In this document: positions 34,295 through 43,104 of the stretch, one piece after another
How positions within the stretch are numbered: position 1 is the stretch's first letter
Layout of the letters: each line of letters begins with the position of its first letter
Assembly: GCA_963783235.1 (NCBI GenBank)
Contig: CAWAMN010000001.1
Location: forward strand, 186,001-250,000
Source of the DNA: Thiohalomonas sp963783235
GTDB lineage: Bacteria > Pseudomonadota > Gammaproteobacteria > Thiohalomonadales > Thiohalomonadaceae
DNA length: 64,000 nt
Direction: 5' to 3'
Notes under the pieces: model-generated
What the model was told of the DNA's origin: nothing
The model's input: the letters and a program-made list of their open reading frames with translations, nothing else
Database searches by the model: none
Translations under genes and position numbers: made by a program

Positions 34295-36316
34295 ATGAAT
34301 GATGCGGATTCGGATGAGGTGCGGCAGCGCATCGATGAACTGCGCCGACAAATCGAACACCACAACTACCGCTACTACGTGCTCGACAATCCGGAGATCC
34401 CGGATGCCGAGTATGATCGACTGTTCCGTGAGCTTCAGCGCCTGGAGGGGCGGCATCCGGAACTGATCAGCGCAGACTCTCCCACGCAGCGGGTCGGGGC
34501 CGAGCCGGCCAAAGAGCTCGGCGAGGTCCGACATCTCGTTCCCATGCTTTCCCTGGCGAATGCCTTCACCGACGAGGAGCTGGCGGATTTCGACCGTCGT
34601 GTGCGGGAGCGTCTGGAGACCGATACGGTGGCCTACGTCGCCGAGCCCAAGCTCGACGGTCTGGCGATCAGCTTGCTCTACGAAGAGGGGCGGTTGGTCC
34701 GTGCCGCCACCCGTGGTGACGGCACCACCGGTGAAGACGTCACTCAAAACGTGCGGACCATAGAAGCCATTCCGCTACGGTTGCGAGGGACCGGTTGGCC
34801 CCGGCTGCTCGAGGTCAGGGGCGAGGTCTACATGCCAAAGGCCGGTTTCGAAGACCTGAACCGCCGCCAGGCGGCGCAGGGGGGCAAGAGCTTCGCCAAT
34901 CCGCGCAACGCCGCGGCCGGTAGCCTGCGGCAACTCGATCCGCGTATCACCGCCGAACGGCCGCTGACACTTTTCTGCTACGGGACCGGGTACAGCGAGG
35001 GCGGCGAATTGCCGGAGACCCACAGCGGCACCATGCAGCGCCTCCGCGAATGGGGCCTGCGGGTCTGCCCTGAACTCCGGGTCGTCCAAGGACTGGAGGA
35101 GTGTCTCACTTACTACAGGGGCATCGGCGAGCGCCGCGAGGGGCTGCCCTACGAGATCGACGGGGTGGTCTACAAGGTGGACCGTCTCGATTGGCAGCAG
35201 GAACTGGGCTTCGTGGCTCGCGCACCGCGCTGGGCCATCGCCCACAAGTTTCCCGCCCAGGAGGAGATCACCCTCGTGAGGGACGTGGAGTGGCAGGTGG
35301 GCCGCACCGGTGCCCTGACGCCGGTGGCGAGGCTGGAGCCGGTGCAAGTGGCGGGGGTGACGGTGAGCAACGCCACCCTCCACAATGTCGATGAGATCGA
35401 ACGCAAGGATGTGCGCATCGGCGACACCGTGGTGGTCCGCCGTGCCGGCGACGTGATCCCCGAAGTCGTCTCGGTGGTGGAGAGCCGGCGTCCCGCAGGG
35501 GCAGAACCCCCGGAACTGCCCAGCCACTGCCCCGTTTGCGGCTCCGACGTGGTGCGCCCGGAAGGTGAGGCGGTGGCCCGCTGTAGCGGCGGCCTGGTCT
35601 GTGCCGCCCAGCGTAAGGAACACATCAAGCACTTCGCCTCCCGTCGCGCCATGGATATCGATGGCTTGGGCGACAAGATCATCGAACAACTGGTCGAGCG
35701 GGACCTGATCCACGACCCGGCCGATCTCTACACTCTCACCAAGCAGCAGCTTCTGCGCCTTGAGCGGATGGGTGACAAGTCTGCCGAGAATCTGCTGACA
35801 GCTCTTAACAAAAGCAAGGAAACCACCTTGGCCCGTTTCCTCTACGCCCTGGGTATCCGCGAGGTCGGAGAGGCCACCGCACAGGCCCTTGCCGCCCACT
35901 TTGGCGCTCTGCTGCCCATCGAGAAGGCCGATGAGGCGCAGCTTCTGGAGGTCCCCGACGTCGGTCCGATCGTCGCTGGACACATTCACAGCTTCTTTCG
36001 GCAGGCGCACAACCGCGAGGTAATCGAAAAGCTCCAGCGCTACGGCGTGCACTGGGAGGAAGGCGAGCCGATGCCGGCCGGTGAAAAACCGCTGGAGGGC
36101 AAGACCTTCGTGCTGACCGGAACCCTGTCAACGCTCACCCGCGACGAGGCCAAAATCCGCCTTCAGGCACTGGGGGCCAAAGTGACCGGCAGCGTCTCGA
36201 AGAAGACCGACTACGTCGTGGCGGGGGAGAATGCCGGTTCCAAACTGGCCAGGGCCGAAGAGCTCGGCGTCGAAGTCCTCGACGAGGAGGCCATGCTCAG
36301 GCTTCTGGAAGGTTAG
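34295..36316 (+). CDS. ligA: NAD-dependent DNA ligase
   Basis: A 673-residue LigA of full length. The domain order is Ia NAD-binding (HHNYRYYVLDNPEIPDAEYD, residues 22-41), adenylation with nucleophile Lys119 in AEPKLDGLAIS, OB fold, a Cys4 zinc finger (CPVCGSD...RCSGGLVC), HhH repeats, and a C-terminal BRCT domain (LEGKTFVLTGTLSTLTRDEA). It seals nicks during replication and repair. The ATG lies 17 bp past zipA. It ends next to nested family C repeats. Confidence 0.97.
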   Translation: MNDADSDEVRQRIDELRRQIEHHNYRYYVLDNPEIPDAEYDRLFRELQRLEGRHPELISADSPTQRVGAEPAKELGEVRHLVPMLSLANAFTDEELADFDRRVRERLETDTVAYVAEPKLDGLAISLLYEEGRLVRAATRGDGTTGEDVTQNVRTIEAIPLRLRGTGWPRLLEVRGEVYMPKAGFEDLNRRQAAQGGKSFANPRNAAAGSLRQLDPRITAERPLTLFCYGTGYSEGGELPETHSGTMQRLREWGLRVCPELRVVQGLEECLTYYRGIGERREGLPYEIDGVVYKVDRLDWQQELGFVARAPRWAIAHKFPAQEEITLVRDVEWQVGRTGALTPVARLEPVQVAGVTVSNATLHNVDEIERKDVRIGDTVVVRRAGDVIPEVVSVVESRRPAGAEPPELPSHCPVCGSDVVRPEGEAVARCSGGLVCAAQRKEHIKHFASRRAMDIDGLGDKIIEQLVERDLIHDPADLYTLTKQQLLRLERMGDKSAENLLTALNKSKETTLARFLYALGIREVGEATAQALAAHFGALLPIEKADEAQLLEVPDVGPIVAGHIHSFFRQAHNREVIEKLQRYGVHWEEGEPMPAGEKPLEGKTFVLTGTLSTLTRDEAKIRLQALGAKVTGSVSKKTDYVVAGENAGSKLARAEELGVEVLDEEAMLRLLEG

Positions 36317-36321
36317 TTTTT

Positions 36322-36514
36322 AACCACAGAGGGCACAGAGCTTAAACCACGGGGGCCACGGGGAAACCCATTTGCATTCGTTCCACTGGGCAGCGGCACG
36401 ACCCGTCGGTCAATTGCTACACCGACAATCGGTAGCCAATTCAAAAACCCCGTGCTCCCCGTGTACCCCGTGGTTTAACCCGCAGGTCTCAGTGTTCTCT
36501 GTGCTCTCTGTGGC
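36322..36514. repeat. Nested family C inverted pairs
   Basis: An outer ACCACAGAGGGCACAGAG (36323-36340) pairs with TCTCTGTGCTCTCTGTGGC (36497-36513). An inner AAACCACGGGGGCCACGGGG (36344-36363) pairs with AACCCCGTGCTCCCCGTGTA, continuing to CCCCGTGGTTT (36446-36476). Both subtypes, A-rich and G-rich, are stacked between the ligA stop and the parvulin stop. Confidence 0.75.
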
Positions 36515-36525
36515 TAATAAGCGCC

Positions 36526-37323
36526 TTACTTCTTGATTTCGATCTCGGCGTTCTCTTTCAGACTCGCCAGGTAGTCGGCAACATGCTTCTGCTGAAGCGC
36601 CTGCTGGAGTTGCGGTTTGACCTCTTCGAAGCTCGGCGGCTGCTGGGAACGGGTGTCCTCCAGCTTGATGACATGCCAGCCGAAACGGCTTTGGACCGGC
36701 TCCTTGGTGAACTCGCCCTTATCCAGGTTCTGAACGGCCTGCGAGAAGGCCGGCACCATTTGCTGCGGGCTGAACCATCCGAGATCCCCCCCGTTCTTGC
36801 CCGAGGGTCCGGTCGAGAACTCTTCGGCCAGAGCGGCGAAGTCGGCGCCGCCTTCCAACTGGTTGATCACCTCCTCGGCCTTGCCCTTCTCCTCGACAAG
36901 GATGTGCCGCGCTTTGTATTCGGTACCCTTGACCTGCGAAATCCGGTCCTCGTAGAGCGTTTTCATTTCCTCTTCGGTAACCGGATTTTCCGCAAGGGCC
37001 GTTTGAATAGCCGCGTTCAGCAGGACATCACGGCGGGCTTGTTTCAAAGCCTCCTGGACTTCGGGTTTTTTCTCCAGGTCCCTGGTGAGGGCGTCCTGAT
37101 AGACCAGCTCGCGGGCGACCAGCTCATCGATGACTTGCTGTTGGTCTTTCGACTGCTCGACACCCATGCCGTGCTCTTTCTGGTAGGCCTGGATGTCCTC
37201 GCGATGGATGGGTTCGCCATTGACGGTGGCAACCACATTGGCCGCCTGGGTGCAGGCCAAGGGCAGGACGGCGATCACTAGCGCGGCGCCGGAACGGCGC
37301 AGGAAAGAGAGAGGTTTATGCAT
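36526..37323 (-). CDS. Parvulin-type peptidylprolyl isomerase, exported
   Basis: A 265-residue protein with an N-terminal signal sequence (SFLRRSGAALVIAVLPLACTQA), a SurA_N-like helical region (NGEPIHREDIQAYQKEH), and a central PpiC/rotamase domain (about 130-230) with ARHILVEEKGKAEEVINQL, GGDLGWF and SRFGWHVIKLED. It probably assists folding in the periplasm. A cysteine follows PLA near residue 24, but the -3 residue does not fit a clean lipobox, so lipidation is unsure. It heads the minus-strand gene group with bolA, yciI and yciB upstream. Confidence 0.9.
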   Translation of the reverse strand: MHKPLSFLRRSGAALVIAVLPLACTQAANVVATVNGEPIHREDIQAYQKEHGMGVEQSKDQQQVIDELVARELVYQDALTRDLEKKPEVQEALKQARRDVLLNAAIQTALAENPVTEEEMKTLYEDRISQVKGTEYKARHILVEEKGKAEEVINQLEGGADFAALAEEFSTGPSGKNGGDLGWFSPQQMVPAFSQAVQNLDKGEFTKEPVQSRFGWHVIKLEDTRSQQPPSFEEVKPQLQQALQQKHVADYLASLKENAEIEIKK

Positions 37324-37335
37324 GAATTTCGATCC

Positions 37336-37608
37336 CTATTGGTTATTGGTTTCTTCCGGGGTTTCCGCCTTTATGGAAAGGGCATGGATTTCCGAATGCA
37401 TCAGGTCATCGAGGGCCGCATAGACCAGGCGATGGCGCTCGATGAGGCTCTTTCCGGCAAACGCGGGGGAAATCACGTGCACCGTAAAGTGGCCCGCGCC
37501 TCCGGCGCTGGCGTGGCCGGCGTGTTTGTGACTGTCGTCCACGATTTCCAGCTGTTGGGGTTCAAGCTTTTCGTTGAGCGTGGAACGAATGGCTTCGACA
37601 CGGTTCAT
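37336..37608 (-). CDS. bolA: BolA family protein
   Basis: A 90-residue BolA-fold protein. It has RSTLNEKLEPQQLEIVDDSHKHAGHA with the conserved SHKHAGH near residue 27, HFTVHVISPAFAGKSLIERHRLVYAAL, and an IHALSIKAETPEE tail. BolA proteins partner monothiol glutaredoxins in iron-sulfur handling and affect cell shape. Its stop is 12 bp before the parvulin start, and its start overlaps the yciI stop by 4 bp. Confidence 0.93.
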   Translation of the reverse strand: MNRVEAIRSTLNEKLEPQQLEIVDDSHKHAGHASAGGAGHFTVHVISPAFAGKSLIERHRLVYAALDDLMHSEIHALSIKAETPEETNNQ

Positions 37609-37904
37609 GGTGATACCTTTTTGAAGGGTTTGACGTTAACCCGATCATAAACGCCGGCTTCAACGTAGGGGTCAGCGTCCGCCCAGCGACGGGCGGCTTC
37701 CAAAGAGTCGAACTCCGCGACGACCAGACTGCCGGAGAAACCGGCGGGACCGGGGTCCTCGGCATCGATGGCCGGATGGGGACCCGCCAGGAGGAGCCTC
37801 CCCTCATCCTGGAGTGCCTTGAGTCGCTCGAGGTGTGCCGGACGGGCCCGAAGGCGCTGCTCGAGGCTATTTTCCACGTCCTCGGCGAGGATGGCGTAAA
37901 ACAT
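37605..37904 (-). CDS. yciI: YciI family protein
   Basis: A 99-residue ferredoxin-like fold protein (MFYAILAEDVENSLEQRLRA...RPAHLERLKAL, LLLAGPHPA, GFSGSLVVAEFDSLEAARRWADADPYVEAGVY). The His and Asp residues proposed as an active site in YciI are present (HLERL and DPY). The biochemical role is unknown. The start ATG overlaps the yciB TGA by one base (TGATG), implying translational coupling; the longer frame merely runs inside yciB. Confidence 0.92.
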   Translation of the reverse strand: MFYAILAEDVENSLEQRLRARPAHLERLKALQDEGRLLLAGPHPAIDAEDPGPAGFSGSLVVAEFDSLEAARRWADADPYVEAGVYDRVNVKPFKKVSP

Positions 37905-38449
37905 CAGTTGCCGCTCTCTGTTTCCGGCTTCATGTAGCGTGCCAGGAAGAAGGCTTGGCCGATCACGAACGCAAGGGTCAGCCCCATGAGTCCGAACAGC
38001 TTGAAATTCACCCAAATCTCGGTGTTGAAGTTATACATCACGTAGAGGTTGACGAATCCCATGCTGATGAAAAACAGTGCCCAGGCGCTATTGAGCCGCT
38101 GCCAAACACCATCGGGGAGTTCGAGGGCCGAGCCCATCATGCGCTTGACAATAGGCTGGCTGCCAATAAAGCGACTGGCGAGGAAGACAACTCCGAACAG
38201 CCAATTGACCACGGTCGGCTTCCACTTGATGAAGGTTTCATCCTGTAGCCACAGTGTCGCGCCGCCGAGGACCGCAATAAGTCCCAAAGTGACCAGGTGC
38301 ATATTCTCGAAACGGCGGTGACGCAGCCAGAAGGCGGCCACCTGAATGAATGAAGCCCCGATCGCCACCGCCGTTGCGGCGTAGATGCCGTAAACCTTGT
38401 AAGCGATGAAAAACAGCAGGATGGGGAAGAAATCGAAAAGAAGTTTCAT
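37904..38449 (-). CDS. yciB: Inner membrane septation protein YciB (IspZ)
   Basis: A 181-residue membrane protein with five or six segments, starting MKLLFDFFPILLFFIAYKVYGIYAATAV. It includes the conserved HRRFENMHLVTLGLIAVLGGATL and DETFIKWKPTVVNWLFGVVFL regions. YciB interacts with divisome and elongation proteins and affects envelope integrity. It is the first gene of the yciB-yciI-bolA-parvulin group. A family A element occupies the divergent promoter region upstream. Confidence 0.95.
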   Translation of the reverse strand: MKLLFDFFPILLFFIAYKVYGIYAATAVAIGASFIQVAAFWLRHRRFENMHLVTLGLIAVLGGATLWLQDETFIKWKPTVVNWLFGVVFLASRFIGSQPIVKRMMGSALELPDGVWQRLNSAWALFFISMGFVNLYVMYNFNTEIWVNFKLFGLMGLTLAFVIGQAFFLARYMKPETESGN

Positions 38450-38503
38450 TGAAGTCGTATTTGGTTGGGGACGATCCGTGCCTGACAGCGTCTATAAACA
38501 ACA

Positions 38504-38677
38504 GTGTACTGTTGCATGCCTGGAGGCACCGTCGGCGGCTCGCCCGGAGGGAGCCCGTCGAAAACGCCATGACGGCGTTGCCGCGCTTGACAAGGGGAAT
38601 GACCATTGCCTGCGCTGCGCCTTGCCGTGGCGCTTTCGGCGGGCTCTGAACGAACCTTCAAGCACGCAACAATACAC
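38504..38677 (+). mobile_element. Family A MITE-like element, copy 2 (full length)
   Basis: GTGTACTGTTGCATGC (38504-38519) and GCACGCAACAATACAC (38662-38677) are 16-bp terminal inverted repeats with two mismatches. The 174-bp body contains the nested palindrome AACGCCATGACGGCGTT and the shared core GACCATTGCCTGCG. There is no coding capacity. It fills the 293-bp divergent gap between yciB and rnm and so may influence both promoters. Confidence 0.8.
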
Positions 38678-38742
38678 TAGCACATTTCATCATGCCGTGA
38701 CGCGTGAAGCCAAGGCATGGAATCGGCTAGAATGGACAGCTT

Positions 38743-39654
38743 ATGTTTTATGACCTTCACAGCCACTCCCTCGCCTCCGACGGGACACTCGCACCGGGAG
38801 AATTGGTCCGCAGGGCCAGCGCTGCCGGTATCGATGCCCTGGCACTCACCGATCACGATGAGACGGACGGCATCGCCGAGGCCACTGAGGCCGCCGCTAC
38901 CGCCGGCCTGACGCTTGTCCCCGGCGTGGAGGTCTCGGTCACCTGGAATCGGATGACGATCCACGTCGTGGGACTGCACGTCGACCGGGAAAATCCCCAA
39001 CTTCAGGCGGGACTTGGCCGCTTACGGGAATTCCGGGACTGGCGGGCCCGGGAAATTGGAAGGCGCCTGGCCAAAGCGGGGATCGAGGGCGCCTATGAGG
39101 CGGCCTCGGAGCGGGCCAAGGGCCGAATAGTCAGTCGCACCCATTTCGCCCACTTCCTCGCGGCGGAAGGGCACGCCAAAAGCGTGCGCGATGTGTTCAA
39201 ACACTTTCTGAAGCATAACAAGCCCGGCCATGTTCCGGGGCAGTGGGCCACGCTCGACGAGGCCCTGTGCTGGATCCGCGCCGCCGGCGGACAAGCGGTA
39301 ATCGCCCACCCGGCGCGCTATGGCCTGACCATGACTCGTCTGCGTAAGCTGGTGGGGGAGTTTGTCGAGGTGGGTGGAGTCGGCATCGAGGTGGTCTCGG
39401 GCAGCCACAGCCGCGACGATTGCTTCAAAATCGCCCAGCTGGCGCGGCATAGCGGACTGCTGGCCTCGGTGGGTTCCGACTATCACGGTCCCGAGCATCC
39501 GTGGCTTGAACTGGGCCGTCTCCCGCCGCTGCCCGACGGCTGCACCCCCATTTGGGACAGCTGGGCACAGGAAGCGGGCGGTACGGAGGCCGATACGCAG
39601 CAACCAACGACTAAGAACTCCAATGAGCCAGTTTTTTCAGATTCATCCCGATAA
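38743..39654 (+). CDS. rnm: PHP-domain 5'-3' exoribonuclease/nucleotidase (RNase AM, YciV family)
   Basis: A 303-residue PHP phosphoesterase with the metal motifs DLHSHSLASDG (residues 4-14), LTDHDETDG, PGVEVSVTW, RTHFAHFL, VIAHPARYGL and VGSDYHGPEHPW. The E. coli homologue trims 5' ends of rRNA and also hydrolyses 3',5'-nucleotide bisphosphates. The gene heads rnm-yciO-M50-trpS-scpA-scpB-rluB, a common order. Its last 32 bp overlap the yciO start. Confidence 0.93.
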   Translation: MFYDLHSHSLASDGTLAPGELVRRASAAGIDALALTDHDETDGIAEATEAAATAGLTLVPGVEVSVTWNRMTIHVVGLHVDRENPQLQAGLGRLREFRDWRAREIGRRLAKAGIEGAYEAASERAKGRIVSRTHFAHFLAAEGHAKSVRDVFKHFLKHNKPGHVPGQWATLDEALCWIRAAGGQAVIAHPARYGLTMTRLRKLVGEFVEVGGVGIEVVSGSHSRDDCFKIAQLARHSGLLASVGSDYHGPEHPWLELGRLPPLPDGCTPIWDSWAQEAGGTEADTQQPTTKNSNEPVFSDSSR

Positions 39655-40245
39655 TCCCCAGCCGCGCCTGATCAAGCAATCGGCCGACCTGGTCCGAACC
39701 GGGGCAGTGATTGTCTATCCGACGGATTCCGGGTATGCGCTCGGTTGCCATTTGGATGATAAAAAAGCCTTCGATCGGCTTCGCAGCATCCGCCAACTGA
39801 GTGAAAAGCATCACTTTACGCTGGTCTGTCGCGACCTGTCGGAATTGGGAACCTACGCCAAGGTGGGCAATACGGCCTATCGCCTGCTCAAGGCGGTGAC
39901 GCCCGGGCCCTACACGTTCGTGCTTCCAGCCACCCGAGAGGTCCCGCGCCGGTTGCAGCAGCCCAAGCGAAAGACCATCGGTCTGCGAGTCCCCGCCAAC
40001 GCCATCGCGACGGCCTTGTTGGAAGAGCTGGGGGAGCCCATGGTCAGCACCACCCTTATTCTGCCGGGGAAAAGCTACCGGAATCCGATCCCTACGATAT
40101 CCGCGACCGGTTGGAACACGCCGTCGATCTCATCATCGACGGCGGCTACGGCGGCCTGGAGCCGACCACGGTGGTTGCCTTTTACGACGATGCACCGGAG
40201 ATTCTGCGCCGGGGCTTGGGTGATCCGTCGCCTTTCGAGGTCTAG
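39623..40245 (+). CDS. yciO: YciO/Sua5-family protein with one apparent -1 frameshift
   Basis: The start MSQFFQIHPDNPQPRLIKQSA, the YPTDSGYALGCHLDDKKAF nucleotide-binding segment and FTLVCRDLSELGTYAKV identify YciO, a relative of the threonylcarbamoyl-AMP synthase TsaC. After TTLILPGK the reading frame changes. Adding one G to the GGGG run at 40066-40069 restores EKLPESDPYDIRDRLEHAVD and the family's C terminus ending at the TAG at 40243-40245, for 207 residues in total. As read, the protein has an unrelated tail. Its function is uncertain even in E. coli. Confidence 0.9.
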
Positions 40246-40315
40246 TTATGCTTTCGATGACTATTTTTGGTTAGCCCGATTCGGGTCCGGATGAACCAGC
40301 AGGTATAATCCCTCC

Positions 40316-40999
40316 ATGGAAGAACTCAATACCATGCAGCGCATTGCAGTCTGGGCGGTGCCGGTGATCTTTGCCATCACCGTGCACGAAACCGCTCACG
40401 GCTGGGTGGCCCTTCGCTTCGGCGACCCCACCGCCCGCATGCTGGGCCGGCTGACACTGAACCCGATCAAGCACATCGACCCGATCGGCACCATCCTCGT
40501 GCCCGGCATCCTGCTGCTGCTCGGGGGGATTGTATTCGGTTGGGCCAAGCCGGTGCCCATTACCTATCAGAATCTGCGGAACCCCAAGCGTGATATGGCG
40601 TTGGTGGCCATGGGGGGGCCCCTGTCGAACCTGATCATGGCGGCCTTCTGGGTGCTCATGGCTCAACTGGGCGCCTGGCTGGGGGGGAACCCCGGGCTGT
40701 TCCTTATCTACACGGCGGTTGCGGGTATCTTTATCAACATCGTCCTGATGGTGCTGAACCTGCTCCCGTTGCCGCCGCTGGATGGGGGGCGGGTGGCGGT
40801 AGGTCTGCTGCCCGGACCGGCTTCCTGGCAGCTCAGTCGCATCGAGCCTTACGGTTTCCCCATCTTGGTATTGCTGCTCGTCACTGGCATATTGGGACAG
40901 ATCCTGTGGCCGATCGTCACATGGTTCCTGTCGTTGTTGGGAGGGATGACCGGGCTGTCGCCCGAGGCCTTCCTGGCAGTCCTGTATTCACTGTTCTGA
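40316..40999 (+). CDS. Site-2 protease-like M50 family zinc metallopeptidase
   Basis: A 227-residue membrane protein of the compact (RseP-independent) site-2 protease family. The zinc motif HETAH lies near residue 26 in the first membrane segment, NPIKHIDPIGTI follows, and the second metal ligand is in NLLPLPPLDGGRV near residue 160. About five to six membrane segments are predicted. Its substrate is unknown. Family members regularly sit between yciO and trpS, as here. Confidence 0.92.
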   Translation: MEELNTMQRIAVWAVPVIFAITVHETAHGWVALRFGDPTARMLGRLTLNPIKHIDPIGTILVPGILLLLGGIVFGWAKPVPITYQNLRNPKRDMALVAMGGPLSNLIMAAFWVLMAQLGAWLGGNPGLFLIYTAVAGIFINIVLMVLNLLPLPPLDGGRVAVGLLPGPASWQLSRIEPYGFPILVLLLVTGILGQILWPIVTWFLSLLGGMTGLSPEAFLAVLYSLF

Positions 41000-41017
41000 T
41001 CACGGATTGGAGTCGTT

Positions 41018-42235
41018 TTGAATTCCATGTCGTCGCAAAACCAGCGCGTGCTCTCCGGCATGCGGCCCACCGGTCGCCTGCATCTTGGTCACTACCACGG
41101 CGTCCTGAAGAATTGGCTGAAGCTGCAGCATGAGTACGAGTGCTTCTTCTTCGTTGCCGACTGGCACGCGCTGACCACCGAGTACGACAACACCGGGCCG
41201 ATTGTCGAAAACGCGATGGAGATGGTGATCGACTGGCTGGCGGCCGGCATCAATCCCGGGTCGGCACGGCTTTTCATCCAGTCCCAGGTCCCGGAGCACG
41301 CCGAGCTGCACGTACTGCTCTCGATGATGACCCCGCTGGGCTGGCTGGAGCGGGTGCCGACCTATAAGGACCAGCAGGAGAAGCTCAAGGAGAAAGATCT
41401 CTCCACCTACGGCTTTCTCGGCTATCCGCTGCTGCAGAGCGCGGACATCCTGATCTACCGGGCGACCCAGGTTCCGGTCGGAGAGGATCAGGTGGCCCAC
41501 GTCGAGCTGACCCGTGAGGTGGCGCGCCGTTTCAATCATCTCTATGGCCGGGAGCCGGATTTTGCCGATCGGGCGGAGCAGGCGGCCAAGAAGATGGGAA
41601 AGAAGAATGCCCGCCTGTATCACGACCTGCGCAAGCGCTACCAGGAACAGGGCGATCACGAGGCGCTGGCCACGGCGCAGGCGCTGCTGGAGAACCAGCA
41701 GAACATCACCCTGGGCGACCGCGAGCGCCTGTTCGGCTACCTCGAGGGCGCCGGCAAGATCATCCTGCCGGAGCCCCAGGCCCTGTTGACCCCGGCCTCG
41801 AAAATGCCCGGTCTGGACGGACAGAAAATGTCCAAGTCCTACGGCAACACCATCGGCCTGCGCGAAGAGCCCAAGGAGATCGAGAGAAAACTGCGCACCA
41901 TGCCCACCGACCCGGCCCGGGTGCGCCGCAGCGACCCCGGCGACCCGGAGAAGTGTCCGGTCTGGGAACTGCACAAGGTCTACTCCAGCGAGGAGACCCG
42001 GGAGTGGGTAAAGGAGGGCTGCACCACAGCGGGGATCGGCTGTCTCGATTGCAAGCAGCCGGTGGTCGATGCCGTGCTGGCGGAGCTCTCGCCCATCCGG
42101 GAGCGGGCCAAGGAGTTCATCGACAACCCCTCGCTGGTACGCAAGATCCTGGCGGAGGGGCGGGAACAAGCCCGGGACGAGGCCAAACTCACCCTGGAAG
42201 AGGTTCGCCGTTCCATGGGACTGGATTACCGGTAA
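41018..42235 (+). CDS. trpS: Tryptophanyl-tRNA synthetase
   Basis: A 405-residue class I aminoacyl-tRNA synthetase. The HIGH equivalent is HLGHYHG near residue 22, the tryptophan-binding region includes YPLLQSADILIYRA and VGEDQ, and the signature loop is KMSKSYGN near residue 270. A 50-60 residue insertion (about 190-235) and the extended C terminus make it longer than E. coli TrpS, as seen in related gammaproteobacteria. GGAG at 41009 favours the TTG at 41018. The ATG at 41027 is an alternative that loses three residues. Confidence 0.95.
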   Translation: MNSMSSQNQRVLSGMRPTGRLHLGHYHGVLKNWLKLQHEYECFFFVADWHALTTEYDNTGPIVENAMEMVIDWLAAGINPGSARLFIQSQVPEHAELHVLLSMMTPLGWLERVPTYKDQQEKLKEKDLSTYGFLGYPLLQSADILIYRATQVPVGEDQVAHVELTREVARRFNHLYGREPDFADRAEQAAKKMGKKNARLYHDLRKRYQEQGDHEALATAQALLENQQNITLGDRERLFGYLEGAGKIILPEPQALLTPASKMPGLDGQKMSKSYGNTIGLREEPKEIERKLRTMPTDPARVRRSDPGDPEKCPVWELHKVYSSEETREWVKEGCTTAGIGCLDCKQPVVDAVLAELSPIRERAKEFIDNPSLVRKILAEGREQARDEAKLTLEEVRRSMGLDYR

Positions 42236-42241
42236 CCCGAC

Positions 42242-43090
42242 ATGAGCGACGCTGTCGTCGAACCCTCCGCGCCCGAAGAGAGACCGGCGCCGCACCAGCC
42301 GCAGCAGGAGGAAATGCCCTTCGCTGTCGTCCTGGGCTCGCCCCTGACCGAGTTGCCCAAGGATCTCTACATACCCCCGCATGCGCTGGAGGTCTTCCTG
42401 GAGGCCTTCGAGGGGCCATTGGACCTGCTGCTCTACCTCATCAAGCGCCAGAACCTGGACGTTCTGGACATCCCTATCGCCCAGATCACGGCCCAATACA
42501 TGGAGTATGTGGAGCTGATGAAAGATCTCCAGCTGGAGTTGGCCGGGGAGTACCTGGTGATGGCGGCGATGCTGGCGGAGATCAAGTCGCGCATGCTGCT
42601 ACCGCGTCCGGTGGCGTCGGATGAAGAGGACGATGATCCGCGTGCGGAATTGGTCCGACGTCTGCAAGAGTATGAACGCTTCAAACAGGCCGCCGAGGAG
42701 ATCGACGAGCTGCCGCGCGTGGGGAGGGATGTTTTCCCGGCGCACATCGAGGGACCCGACCGCTCGGTGGAGAGGCCCCAGCCCGATCTCGACCTTCGGG
42801 AATTGTTGACGGCACTGTCGGAGGTGGTGCGCCGTGCCGAGATGTTTGCCCACCACCACATCCAGCGCGAGACGTTGTCGGTGCGCGAACGCATGTCCCA
42901 GGTCCTGGATACCCTCAGTAGCGAGCACTTCACCGAATTCACCACGCTGTTTCAGATCGAAGAGGGACGCCGGGGCGTGGTGGTGACCTTTATGGCGGTG
43001 CTTGAGCTTATCAAGCAGTCGCTCATCGAACTGATTCAGACCGAAACCTTCGGGCGCATCCACGTCAAGGCGATTGGTGCGAGCCAATAA
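42242..43090 (+). CDS. scpA: Segregation and condensation protein A
   Basis: A 282-residue kleisin subunit of the SMC complex. Its core begins at LEVFLEAFEGPLDLLLYLIKRQNLDVLDIPIAQITAQY near residue 45, and the C-terminal winged helix ends in VVVTFMAVLELIKQSLIELIQTE. An acidic linker (SDEEDDDPRAELVRRLQEYERFK) lies between. It starts 6 bp after trpS and is followed 14 bp later by scpB. It bridges the heads of the SMC encoded at 30079. Confidence 0.96.
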   Translation: MSDAVVEPSAPEERPAPHQPQQEEMPFAVVLGSPLTELPKDLYIPPHALEVFLEAFEGPLDLLLYLIKRQNLDVLDIPIAQITAQYMEYVELMKDLQLELAGEYLVMAAMLAEIKSRMLLPRPVASDEEDDDPRAELVRRLQEYERFKQAAEEIDELPRVGRDVFPAHIEGPDRSVERPQPDLDLRELLTALSEVVRRAEMFAHHHIQRETLSVRERMSQVLDTLSSEHFTEFTTLFQIEEGRRGVVVTFMAVLELIKQSLIELIQTETFGRIHVKAIGASQ

Positions 43091-43104
43091 TTCAAAACCG
43101 AGTC

